Positions 31,172 through 40,404 of a stretch of DNA of 64,000 nt are shown one piece after another. Under the pieces are notes generated by a model, which was not told the origin of the DNA, ran no database searches, and was given only the letters and a program-made list of their open reading frames with translations. Source of the DNA: Bacteroidia bacterium. GTDB lineage: Bacteria > Bacteroidota > Bacteroidia > Bacteroidales > VadinHA17. The DNA lies in NCBI GenBank assembly GCA_026391555.1, contig JAPLEB010000093.1:21674-85673 (forward strand), in the 5' to 3' direction. Position numbers and translations under genes: made by a program. Position 1 is the stretch's first letter. Each line of letters begins with the position of its first letter.

Positions 31172-31345
31172 TCAAAAAATTAATCCACCGCAAATTAATA
31201 CTTTATTATAAAATTCTATGACCTTTGAAGATTCATTTTCCCAATTTACAGATTCTGAAGCGAAAATAGAATTTTTATTTAAATCGGAAAGGAAGTTTCG
31301 GTTATCTCTGGGGCTCCGGTTCAGGGGGCATAAGGCGGTTAGTCT
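31172..31345 (-). pseudogene. Decayed copy of the 3' end of a glycosyltransferase gene
   Basis: NSIFASESVNWENESSKVIEFYNKV matches the C-terminus of the 33983-35128 glycosyltransferase (NSIIASESVNWENESSKVVEFYNKV); near-identical DNA at 31201-31280 and 34009-34080. Confidence 0.8.
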
Positions 31346-31502
31346 TCTTGGTTCCCCTCCTGGGAGAGCCTGCCCCGCTTCGGCGGGGGGCACAAGGGGT
31401 GGGTTTTATCGGGTAAAGGATAAGCAATCTGCAACCTGCCTACGATAAAGCTTCGGCAGCCAATGCCTGCAACATTTTATATGAATTTCATGTTTAAAAT
31501 AT

Positions 31503-31554
31503 ACTATAATCGATTCTTTTAAATATATTTGTAAAGAATAGACTATAATCGATT
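31503..31554 (+). promoter_or_regulatory. Promoter with two direct repeats actataatcgatt flanking a TATATTTG -7 box
   Basis: 13-bp exact repeats at 31503-31515 and 31542-31554; TATATTTG at 31524-31531; second repeat abuts the ATG at 31555. Confidence 0.6.
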
Positions 31555-32763
31555 ATGATAAATAGAGAAAAATACTTAGACAGAATCAGGCCTTTCATTA
31601 ATAAGCCAGTTATTAAAGTAATTACAGGTATAAGAAGGTGTGGGAAAAGCACTTTTCTTAAAATCCTCATGAATGACCTGTTTGCCAATATAGTTGACCA
31701 GAAGAACATCGTTTTCATAAACAAGGATTCTCTGGAATTTGACAGCATTATTACATACAATGACCTTAATGTTTTTGTTCTCGAAAAATTTAAAGGGATA
31801 AAAGGTGGCAGGTATCTCTTTATTGACGAGGTACAAATGATTAAAAATTGGGAGAAAGCAATTGCCGGGTTTTTCGCAGATAATATTGCAGATATTTATG
31901 TTACCGGCTCCAATGCAGGATTACTTTCATCTGAATTGGCAACACTACTGACAGGCCGATACATTGAATTTAAGATCAACACTCTTGTATTCTCCGAATT
32001 TTTGAAATTCAGAAGCAAAACAAATGAAGAAAAGGAGGAGGAATTCGGTTTATTTCTGAAATATGGCGGATTTCCAGGTATCCATCAGATGGAATTCAGC
32101 GATGAAGTAATCAGTCAATATATAAGTTCCATCTATAGCACAATTCTTCTTAAGGATGTTGTTGCAAAAAATCAGGTTCGCGATGTAGCCCTGCTTGAAA
32201 GAATTGTCAGGTACATTGCTGATAATTGTGGAAACATTACTACAGCAAAAGGAATAAGTAAATATATTAAATCGCAACACTTAAACTGTTCTATTGATAC
32301 TATCCATAACTATATTGTCTGGCTTACTGATGCTTATGTTGCATTTAAAGCTATGCGTTACGATATAAAGGGGAAACGTCAACTTGAACTTTATGAAAAA
32401 TATTTTCTCGGTGATATCGGTTTTATCTTTAGCATACAGGGTAACAAAACATCCGACATATCAGGTAAACTTGAAAATATTGTATACCTTGAATTACTGT
32501 CACGTGGATATTCAGTAAATATTGGAAAACTATATAACCGGGAAGTGGATTTTATTGCAGTAAAAAATGATCATAAAATGTATATTCAGGTGACTTACCT
32601 CCTGTACGATGAAAAAGTTATTGAAAGAGAATTTGGAGTATTGTCGTCATTAAAAGATAATTATACTAAAATAGTTCTATCTCTTGATAAATATTTTGGT
32701 GCCGAGAGAAATGGCATAAGATGGTACAATCTTATTGATTTTTTATTGATGGAGGACATTTAG
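31555..32763 (+). CDS. AAA+ ATPase, DUF4143-type ATP-binding protein
   Basis: VITGIRRCGKSTFLKIL Walker A, YLFIDEVQMIKNWEKAI Walker B, C-terminal DUF4143/nuclease-like ENIVYLELLSRGYSVNIGKLYNREVDFIAV. Confidence 0.88.
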   Translation: MINREKYLDRIRPFINKPVIKVITGIRRCGKSTFLKILMNDLFANIVDQKNIVFINKDSLEFDSIITYNDLNVFVLEKFKGIKGGRYLFIDEVQMIKNWEKAIAGFFADNIADIYVTGSNAGLLSSELATLLTGRYIEFKINTLVFSEFLKFRSKTNEEKEEEFGLFLKYGGFPGIHQMEFSDEVISQYISSIYSTILLKDVVAKNQVRDVALLERIVRYIADNCGNITTAKGISKYIKSQHLNCSIDTIHNYIVWLTDAYVAFKAMRYDIKGKRQLELYEKYFLGDIGFIFSIQGNKTSDISGKLENIVYLELLSRGYSVNIGKLYNREVDFIAVKNDHKMYIQVTYLLYDEKVIEREFGVLSSLKDNYTKIVLSLDKYFGAERNGIRWYNLIDFLLMEDI

Positions 32764-32830
32764 CAGTCTGAGGTTGAAGTTGAGGTCAACTACCAAGCTG
32801 CATGGCTTTTTACTTTCTGCTTTCTACTTC

Positions 32831-33022
32831 TTACTTTATTCTCTGAATCGCCCTGTAACCACAATAATTAGTACACAAACCACATTCAGTACACTTATCT
32901 TCATCTATTTCAGGTGCACTGAAGGGGGTTTTTTGTGAAATTGCTCCCGCAGGGCAAATTCTGATTACCGGACAAACATGATTTTGCGGACATTTCGATG
33001 CTTCTATTCCAATTGAATTCAT
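32831..33022 (-). CDS. Small 4Fe-4S ferredoxin-like protein
   Basis: CPQNHVCPVIRICPAGAI...CTECGLCTNYCGYRAI. Confidence 0.8.
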   Translation of the reverse strand: MNSIGIEASKCPQNHVCPVIRICPAGAISQKTPFSAPEIDEDKCTECGLCTNYCGYRAIQRIK

Positions 33023-33029
33023 TTTGTTT

Positions 33030-33296
33030 CTATTTTTCGTTAATATGAATATCTCTATTAATTTTTTTCTTACCCTTAATTTTCAACAGGAGATCTTTGA
33101 CTATACTTCCTGCAAGGTACCCAAATGCCAGACCCCATAAAGTACTTAAATACCAGACCGATTTAATCGGGCAGGTACCCGACTGGCAACCGACAAATTT
33201 CCAGTATAGAAATCCGCCAAGTGCTCCTGCAACTGAAAATACTATTACTAAAAGATGTTTTTTGATAAATTCTGTCATAACCATATTTTGATGCAA
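33030..33296 (-). CDS. Small membrane protein, DUF6132-like
   Basis: Two TM segments around GCQSGTCPIKS motif; start probably at internal Met (MTEFIKKH). Confidence 0.6.
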   Translation of the reverse strand: MHQNMVMTEFIKKHLLVIVFSVAGALGGFLYWKFVGCQSGTCPIKSVWYLSTLWGLAFGYLAGSIVKDLLLKIKGKKKINRDIHINEK

Positions 33297-33323
33297 AAGT
33301 CGCTACATCACAAAATATGGTCA

Positions 33324-33337
33324 GTGACTAAAGTCAC
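33324..33337. promoter_or_regulatory. Crp/Fnr-type operator candidate
   Basis: GTGACTAAAGTCAC (6-bp arms, GTGA-N6-TCAC) between the crp-like gene and the DUF6132-like/ferredoxin genes. Confidence 0.6.
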
Positions 33338-33345
33338 AGAAGAGA

Positions 33346-33990
33346 CTATTTTCGTACGAGACGAGTGTAATCAACTGAATTTCTTTCAGTTATAACAAGA
33401 TATTTTCTTTCAAGGTTTCTGAGAAGTCTTGAAACAACCTCCCGTGAGGTATTAAGCTGCAATGCTATTTCCTGGTGGGTTCCCGGGAAAACTGTTTGCC
33501 CGGTTGATCTGAACCTCTCCTCAAAAAAACGGATCAGCCGTTCATCGAGCTTCATAAATGCAATGGAATCTATGGTATCGAGAAGCTCATCAAAACGTTT
33601 CCTGTATGAATACATCATCAGTTCTTTCCACGATTTATACTCCGACATCCATTTTTCCGGTTTATCTACAGGAATAGTAATAATAACTGAATCTTCTTCT
33701 GCAATCATTTTAATATTGCTTTTCTGAAGAACCATGCAACAGGTGAGCGACATGCTGCAAATCTCACCCCGGTTCAGATAGTACAATAACAATTCGTTTC
33801 CCTCCTCTGAAAGACGTACAACCCTCAGACAACCATCAAGAACCATAGGGAAGAATTTAATGTAGTCCCCCTCTCCAAGTATGCTTTGGTCTATCCTAAG
33901 GTTGTGAAGAGTAGAAATAATATTTATTTCGGAAATTAATTCCTTTTCTAAAAATGGAAATGTTTTCCTTATTAACTCCTGCTTATCCAT
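33346..33990 (-). CDS. Crp/Fnr family transcriptional regulator
   Basis: cNMP-binding fold followed by HQEIALQLNTSREVVSRLLRNLE HTH. Confidence 0.9.
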   Translation of the reverse strand: MDKQELIRKTFPFLEKELISEINIISTLHNLRIDQSILGEGDYIKFFPMVLDGCLRVVRLSEEGNELLLYYLNRGEICSMSLTCCMVLQKSNIKMIAEEDSVIITIPVDKPEKWMSEYKSWKELMMYSYRKRFDELLDTIDSIAFMKLDERLIRFFEERFRSTGQTVFPGTHQEIALQLNTSREVVSRLLRNLERKYLVITERNSVDYTRLVRK

Positions 33991-35128
33991 TATAGTAAAT
34001 AACCTTATTATAAAATTCTACGACCTTTGAAGATTCATTTTCCCAATTTACAGATTCTGAAGCGATAATAGAATTTTTCTTCAATTCTGAGAGCAAGCAT
34101 CGGTCATCTCTTAATTCAATCAGGGCCTTAGATATCTCTTCCGGGGTCACTTCCGGAATAATCATCCCACATCTGTTTTCCAGAATGATATTTTTTACCT
34201 CTGTAAGATCACTTGCAATTACAGGAATTCCGGCACTTATATAATCAAACAATTTATTTGGAAGACTAAATTTGTAATTCAGGTTAGTATTCTTATCGAG
34301 ACTAATTCCTGCATCAGCTGATTTAGTATATCTGATAAGTTCTTTCCATTGAAGTTTAGGAATAAACTTCACCCTTTCCGCAATATCCATTTCCTTCACC
34401 ATAGTTTTTAATGCTTCAAGATTATCTCCTGCACCTACAACAAGTAATGAAACATTACCAGTCTTATGAACTGCTTCAATTAGTTCTTCCACTCCCCTGT
34501 CTATATTAATACCCGTACCCTGGTAAATCAGCAGAAGATGATCTTTGCTTATTCCCAATTCATAACGTGAGTAACCGATTATATCAGTAGTTGATCTTGA
34601 GCAATTCCTGATTATCGCAAGTCTGATACCATATTCATTTTCGTACAAACTTGCAATTGAATCATTTACAGTCATAACATGTTTCAACCTTGGAAAAATC
34701 ATCTTCTCAATACTCTTCCAGACCCATTTTACTAACGGTCTGTTCTGAATCTCCGGTACACCGGTAAAATATTCATGCGAATCATAAACAAGGGTCAGCT
34801 TCTTTAGTCTTGAAACAATAAAATTCGGTAATAATGTATCGAGGTCGTTTGATACAAGAATGTCGTATTTATGAAAAAGAAGATAAAAAAATAACCTGAT
34901 ATTATAAAATTTATAGAAGAGGAATCCTCTTTTGAAGAGCATTTTGAATCTTCTAGTCCTGAAGGGAACAGAATCATAATCGCAGCAACCACCTGATTTT
35001 CGACCTATTATAGTGATCTCACAACCCAAGCAACTGACAGTCTCTGCAATCTTCAGCACACGCTGGTCGTGGCAGATGCAGTTGGTAACAGAGAATGCTA
35101 CTTTGGTTTTATGTGAGCGAGAAGGCAT
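33983..35128 (-). CDS. Glycosyltransferase (GT4-like)
   Basis: LLIYQGTGINIDRGVEELIEAV, SLPNKLFDYISAGIPVIASDLTEV motifs; overlaps the Crp gene start by 8 bp. Confidence 0.85.
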   Translation of the reverse strand: MPSRSHKTKVAFSVTNCICHDQRVLKIAETVSCLGCEITIIGRKSGGCCDYDSVPFRTRRFKMLFKRGFLFYKFYNIRLFFYLLFHKYDILVSNDLDTLLPNFIVSRLKKLTLVYDSHEYFTGVPEIQNRPLVKWVWKSIEKMIFPRLKHVMTVNDSIASLYENEYGIRLAIIRNCSRSTTDIIGYSRYELGISKDHLLLIYQGTGINIDRGVEELIEAVHKTGNVSLLVVGAGDNLEALKTMVKEMDIAERVKFIPKLQWKELIRYTKSADAGISLDKNTNLNYKFSLPNKLFDYISAGIPVIASDLTEVKNIILENRCGMIIPEVTPEEISKALIELRDDRCLLSELKKNSIIASESVNWENESSKVVEFYNKVIYYNG

Positions 35129-35218
35129 GGGGTAAAATTACTAAAATCCGGGGAATAGGGAAAGGGGTGATGGGGAGAATGGAGGAAATTTGTACTTTTA
35201 CATCAAATTGAGACATTT

Positions 35219-36235
35219 ATGATCTATAAAAATATCTCACTGAAAAAATTTAATACCTTCGGTCTTGATTGCATGGCTGATTGCATGATCCGTATCAGGA
35301 ATGAGAAGGAAGCAATATCACTTTTCAGGGGAGAAATTTCCTGGAAAAAACCTTTTCTTATCATTGGAGGTGGAAGTAATATACTGTTTACCAGCGATTT
35401 TAAAGGTACAATTCTCTATCCTGAAATAGGCGGAATTAAAGTTGAAGTAAAAGACCAGGAATATGTCATTATCTCGGCCGGTGCCGGTGTAAATTGGGAC
35501 AAACTGGTTGAATGGACAGTTAATAAAGGATATGGTGGTTTGGAGAACCTCTCATTGATTCCGGGTCTGGTCGGGGCTACTCCTGTTCAGAACATCGGCG
35601 CTTATGGGGTTGAAGTGAAAGATACAATAGAAAAAGTCATAGCTGTTTCTATTGACGATGGGGCCATAACAGAATTCAGTAAAAATGACTGCCGGTTTGG
35701 TTACAGAAACAGCACTTTTAAGAGCGAAAATAAAGGTAAATACCTGGTAATCAGAGTTTATTTTAAATTGACCATTAGCCCATTGCTTAATCTGAATTAT
35801 GGTTCTCTGAAAGAAGAGGTGACTAAACTGGGAAGTGTAACATTGAAAAATGCCAGACAAGCTGTAATAAATATAAGGAGAAGCAAATTACCTGACCCTG
35901 AAATCATTGGTAATGCAGGAAGCTTCTTCAAGAATCCGGTTGTGAGCAGTTCTGCTGCAGAGAGTCTCAATAATAGGTATCCTCAGATGCCATCGTATAA
36001 AGACCAGTCAGGAGGTACCAAACTGGCAGCCGGATGGCTGATTGATCAGTGCGGCTGGAAAGGCAAAAGGGTCGGAGATGCAGGCGTGCACGATAAACAG
36101 GCTTTAGTCCTGGTAAACTATGGAAAAGCGACCGGAAAAGAAATCTACAACCTTTCTGAAAAAATTATAAAATCTGTTCAGGAAAAATTCGGCATTGATT
36201 TGGAACGGGAAGTTGAAGTCGTTGGAACTATTTAA
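35219..36235 (+). CDS. murB: UDP-N-acetylenolpyruvoylglucosamine reductase
   Basis: LIIGGGSNILFTSDFKGTIL, IPGLVGATPVQNIGAYGVE, GNAGSFFKNP. Confidence 0.95.
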   Translation: MIYKNISLKKFNTFGLDCMADCMIRIRNEKEAISLFRGEISWKKPFLIIGGGSNILFTSDFKGTILYPEIGGIKVEVKDQEYVIISAGAGVNWDKLVEWTVNKGYGGLENLSLIPGLVGATPVQNIGAYGVEVKDTIEKVIAVSIDDGAITEFSKNDCRFGYRNSTFKSENKGKYLVIRVYFKLTISPLLNLNYGSLKEEVTKLGSVTLKNARQAVINIRRSKLPDPEIIGNAGSFFKNPVVSSSAAESLNNRYPQMPSYKDQSGGTKLAAGWLIDQCGWKGKRVGDAGVHDKQALVLVNYGKATGKEIYNLSEKIIKSVQEKFGIDLEREVEVVGTI

Positions 36236-37259
36236 ATATCTTCCTCTTATTAAGCTCTTTTTGATAAAGTGCTGCGTAATGGTTATGCTCGGTAAGTGTT
36301 TTGGAAAAGTTATGATACCCTGAAAAATCAGGTTTTGCAGCAAAATATATATAATCGTGCTGTTCAGCATTTAGAACCGCGTCAATTCCTTCAATAGAAG
36401 GGCAACTAATGGGCCCGGGCGGAAAACCACGGTGCTTGTAAGTATTATAAGGTGAGTCGGTATGCAGGTGCTTATGTAGAACTCTTGTAATTGTAAAATC
36501 ATTTAACGCAAATTTTATTGTCGGACAAGCCTGCAGGGGAATACCTCTTTTTAATCTGTTCAGGTAGACACCGGCAATACGGGGCTTCTCATCAGGATTT
36601 ACAACTTCATCATCAATAATAGAAGCAAGAATGGCGACCTCTTTTTGATCGAGTCCCTTTTCTTGTGATTTTGCCAGTCGCTGATCATTCCAGAACAACC
36701 TGTATTCTTTCAACATCCTGTTATAAACTCCCTTAGCATCAGTATTCCAGTAAAATTCGTACGTGTTGGGGATGAACAATGCAATAATATTTTCCTTTTT
36801 AAATCCGTCAGAAAGAAAGTTAGAATCATCCGATAAAAAGCTGATTATCTCAGAAGAGTCAGCTTCTATGTGTTTACTGATTTTCCCTGCCAGCTGGTTC
36901 AATGTCCTGATATTATGAAAGGTGATTTTGACAGGTGCCTGCCGGCCCGACCTCAGGAGATTGATTAATCCATTATAACTCAAGTCTTTGTCAATGACAT
37001 ATCTTCCGGGCTTAATAAGAGCCGGATAGTTTTTCTTATTCGCAACCCACTTAAGGACTTTCCGGTTTTTAATTATCAGGTTCGATTCAAGAGTATCAAG
37101 TACCTGTTCATAAGTTGAACTCGTTGGAATATAAATGACCTGATTAATATCTTCTGCTTTGATGCTTACACCAAACAGATTCCTGTAAATCAGGATTAAA
37201 ATGACCAAAACCAGAGTTCCAAGCCCTGACAAAAAATATAATATTTGCTTTTTCTTCAT
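36228..37259 (-). CDS. mltG: Endolytic transglycosylase MltG
   Basis: LFIPNTYEFYWNT, ILASIIDDEVVNPDEKPRIAGVYLNRLKRGIPLQACPTIKFAL. Confidence 0.93.
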   Translation of the reverse strand: MKKKQILYFLSGLGTLVLVILILIYRNLFGVSIKAEDINQVIYIPTSSTYEQVLDTLESNLIIKNRKVLKWVANKKNYPALIKPGRYVIDKDLSYNGLINLLRSGRQAPVKITFHNIRTLNQLAGKISKHIEADSSEIISFLSDDSNFLSDGFKKENIIALFIPNTYEFYWNTDAKGVYNRMLKEYRLFWNDQRLAKSQEKGLDQKEVAILASIIDDEVVNPDEKPRIAGVYLNRLKRGIPLQACPTIKFALNDFTITRVLHKHLHTDSPYNTYKHRGFPPGPISCPSIEGIDAVLNAEQHDYIYFAAKPDFSGYHNFSKTLTEHNHYAALYQKELNKRKIFK

Positions 37260-37353
37260 TGTCTTTCAACCGGATTGCAAATTTACTGATATTGTTTAAA
37301 AGTACAAGTGGAACCGTCTGAATATCTATTGGTCTTGTGGTTATTCAGGTCTA

Positions 37354-37395
37354 TTTACTTTTGTCTTTTTACTTTTGTCTTTTTACTTTTGTCTT
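37354..37395. repeat. 14-bp tandem repeat, 3 perfect copies (tttacttttgtctt)
   Basis: Exact copies at 37354, 37368 and 37382. Confidence 0.9.
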
Positions 37396-37486
37396 TTATC
37401 TTTTCTGACTCTCTCCCATTCTCCCCTTCGTAATTATTCCCATTATATTTATAAATTTGTGTGATTGATTATCAAACTAATATTCG

Positions 37487-37861
37487 ATGAAAATGACAAC
37501 ATCAATGCTACTGATCCTTATTGGGATAGGGATACTAACCGGAGTTATGGCAGGCATGCTGGGAATAGGAGGTGCAATAATAATGATCCCCGCTCTTGTA
37601 TTTTTTATGGGATTCAGTCAACAGACTGCACAGGGAACCAGCCTTGCAGTGATGCTCCCCCCAATAGGAATTATTGCAGCTTACAATTACTATAAAGCAG
37701 GACAGGTAAATATCAAATTTGCCATTATCCTTGCGGTTTTTTTCCTGGTTGGTTCCTATTTTGGATCCAAGCTGGCATTGAATCTTCCCCAAACGTTACT
37801 TAAAAAAATATTTGGAATTCTTTTGCTTTTGGTTGCTGCAAAAATGCTTTTATCAAAATAA
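37487..37861 (+). CDS. Half-size TauE/SafE family permease
   Basis: ILTGVMAGMLGIGGAIIMIPALVFFMGFSQQTAQGTSLAVMLPP; about half of normal family length. Confidence 0.85.
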   Translation: MKMTTSMLLILIGIGILTGVMAGMLGIGGAIIMIPALVFFMGFSQQTAQGTSLAVMLPPIGIIAAYNYYKAGQVNIKFAIILAVFFLVGSYFGSKLALNLPQTLLKKIFGILLLLVAAKMLLSK

Positions 37862-37863
37862 TT

Positions 37864-38508
37864 CTAGAACATAAGACCCACGCTAAGAAGAAATGCATTT
37901 TGTCTGTCATCCAAAGGAAACTTTGCCCCTCCGGTAAGCGCCTCAATCTGGTTCTGGTATTTTTTAAGGCTTCCTTCATACCTTAAATCGATAATAAGTG
38001 TCTTTAATATATCAAGGCCCACACCCGCCTGATAGCCAAAGGTCATATTGCTATACATATTTTTTAAATTCGGATCATCAATAAGCGCTTTGGGTGAATT
38101 GATCAGAAGCGAAGCTGCCGGACCGGCATTCAAACGGACAGGACCAAGTTTAAAGCCAAGCATAACAGGAATATCAAGTTTATTGAAACTCTGTTTTTGG
38201 GCCAATTTAACTGTAGGAGTCGCAAGATTGATAACGGAATATTCATTTGTTGTTGAAGAGAATAAAAACTCAGGTTGAATATATAAGCCAAACAAGCTGA
38301 GCCGGATGAAAGCGCCTCCATGGAATCCATAATTTGCGCCTTTAAGAGCCTCAACTGTATATGAAGTGGTTCCTGTAGTTACAGTTTTAAGTGTTTCCAT
38401 CGATAGAGAAGTTGTACTCAATCCTGCTTTCAGACCATAATTAACCTGTGAGAAAGCCGGAATTGATAAAAGAACTATTAGAACAATTACAAATAATTTT
38501 TTCATCAT
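37864..38508 (-). CDS. Outer-membrane beta-barrel (porin-like) protein
   Basis: Signal peptide, NYGLKAGLSTTSL, alternating beta strands, terminal aromatic FLLSVGLMF. Confidence 0.8.
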   Translation of the reverse strand: MMKKLFVIVLIVLLSIPAFSQVNYGLKAGLSTTSLSMETLKTVTTGTTSYTVEALKGANYGFHGGAFIRLSLFGLYIQPEFLFSSTTNEYSVINLATPTVKLAQKQSFNKLDIPVMLGFKLGPVRLNAGPAASLLINSPKALIDDPNLKNMYSNMTFGYQAGVGLDILKTLIIDLRYEGSLKKYQNQIEALTGGAKFPLDDRQNAFLLSVGLMF

Positions 38509-38800
38509 TTTAAGTTTTAAATTTTCTAAATCAAATAGTTAATAAATAATCAGTATTGGAATAGACTATAAATATAACGTATATCAAAATAAAAAGGTTG
38601 CATTCGCTACCCACTTTTTAATCAGACCTCTTTTCAAAACGGAAGAAAAGTACATTTATTTTCAAGCCAGCGTCACAAAGATAACCTTATTCATCTGGTA
38701 AATTCCTTCCGGTTAAAGATAGACTAATAAAACAAATTGGAATAAATAATTACCTTAGTAAAATGAACAGGGAAACAAATAATGCAAAATCCTTACTTCG

Positions 38801-40402
38801 ATGAAAAAGATTCTATTTTCAGTATTAACATTAAGTATTTTAACAATATCACTGAATTACGGACAGGTATCACCGGTGGAAAAAGGGCTTCAGGCAATTA
38901 CTCCGGACGCAATAAAAGCTCAGTTTGGTTTTTTGGCCTCAGACTGGACCGAAGGAAGAATGGCCGGAGAAAAAGGTGAATTTCTTTCAGCCGATTACAT
39001 TGCCAGCATGCTTCAGTTATATGGCGTTAAACCAGGCGGGGATCTTCTCCAGACAAGAAGCCAGGGGAAAAATATTAACAGCAGTGAAATATCTTATTTT
39101 CAGAATTTCGTCCTGCTTAAAACTAATGCTGGTGATGAGCAGATACTTAAAGTAAAATCATCTGATGGTAAAATGGTGAAAACAACAAATTTCACCTATA
39201 ATGTTGATTTTACCGTCAAACCTTCAGACCCCGGAATTGAAATTGAGGCACCCGTAGTATTTGCAGGTTATGGATTTATTAGTAGCAAACTAAAATACAA
39301 CGATTTCAGCAAAATAGATGTAAAGGGAAAGTTCATATTGAGAATTTCAGGTATTCCAAAATTTATCAAGGAGACCCTCAATACAACAGAAACAGAATCC
39401 CTTGCCAGGGAAATGGAATCGACGTTAAAAGCAATGGGTGCGATAGGTATAATTGAGTTTAATCCCCAGGCAACAGTAGTTGGTAATCCTGATAGTAGAG
39501 AATTTGTGAATTTGTCTCCATCAGAGGGAACTCCGCGATCAGGAAAACCTTATGCAAGCTTCTCAATACCAGGGAAAAAGAGTGCCGACAACCTTATCAG
39601 AATAGGGGTATCGGTAAAAACAGCTAATGAAATATTGAAGGGGACCGGGGTTAATTTTGATGATTACATTAAGAAAACCGATGCCAACGAACCATTTTTG
39701 ATACCTCCTGTAACCGATAAGTCTATCTATTTTAAAACGACTATAAAAACAACTCAGGTTGCAGTAAGAAATGTTATCGGGATAATTGAAGGCACTAATC
39801 CGGAACAGGTCATTGTCCTTGGTGCCCATTACGATCATTTAGGTATCGGCAATGGATATATATGGAATGGTGCTGACGATAATGGGTCAGGAACCGTAGG
39901 GGTTATGACCCTGGCAAAGGCAATTATGGAAACCGGTAAAAAACCGGAGAAAACTATAATTTTTGCCTTATGGACAGCAGAAGAAGAGGGACTTTTAGGA
40001 TCGCGTTATTGGGTTCAGAATCCTACTTGTCCATTAAAAAATATCAGGCTGAATGTAAACTTTGATATGATCTCAAGATATTTTTCTGATGATGAACCAA
40101 AGAAAGTCACGATGACATATACCAGTTCATGCCCCGGTTTTAAGGATATGACGATAGCTAACCTTAAAAAGTATGATATTGATCTTATAGTTGACTATCA
40201 GCCTTCAGCCGATCCCACGGGAGGGACTGATCACAGGTCTTTTGTTAATGCAGGCATCCCGATAATGAGATTCAAACCAGGTCATCGTGAAGAGTATCAT
40301 ACACCTAAGGATGAACTCAATACAATTGACTGGGATATTATGGAAAAGATAATCAGGATCAATTTCTCCAATGTATGGGAACTGGCTAATACAAATTGGT
40401 AG
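38801..40402 (+). CDS. Secreted M28 family peptidase
   Basis: VIVLGAHYDHLGIG, NGADDNGSGTVGVM, WTAEEEGLLGSRYW, DHRSF metal ligands. Confidence 0.92.
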   Translation: MKKILFSVLTLSILTISLNYGQVSPVEKGLQAITPDAIKAQFGFLASDWTEGRMAGEKGEFLSADYIASMLQLYGVKPGGDLLQTRSQGKNINSSEISYFQNFVLLKTNAGDEQILKVKSSDGKMVKTTNFTYNVDFTVKPSDPGIEIEAPVVFAGYGFISSKLKYNDFSKIDVKGKFILRISGIPKFIKETLNTTETESLAREMESTLKAMGAIGIIEFNPQATVVGNPDSREFVNLSPSEGTPRSGKPYASFSIPGKKSADNLIRIGVSVKTANEILKGTGVNFDDYIKKTDANEPFLIPPVTDKSIYFKTTIKTTQVAVRNVIGIIEGTNPEQVIVLGAHYDHLGIGNGYIWNGADDNGSGTVGVMTLAKAIMETGKKPEKTIIFALWTAEEEGLLGSRYWVQNPTCPLKNIRLNVNFDMISRYFSDDEPKKVTMTYTSSCPGFKDMTIANLKKYDIDLIVDYQPSADPTGGTDHRSFVNAGIPIMRFKPGHREEYHTPKDELNTIDWDIMEKIIRINFSNVWELANTNW

Positions 40403-40404
40403 AT

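Noticed and set aside
31218-31448. 76-aa + strand ORF over the glycosyltransferase remnant
   Set aside because: Covers a decayed antisense gene fragment and a GC-rich repeat; not credible as a protein.
31555-32763. Transposase or integrase encoded by the AAA ATPase gene
   Set aside because: Walker A/B and DUF4143-type C-terminus identify it as a common bacterial ATPase; no inverted terminal repeats around it.
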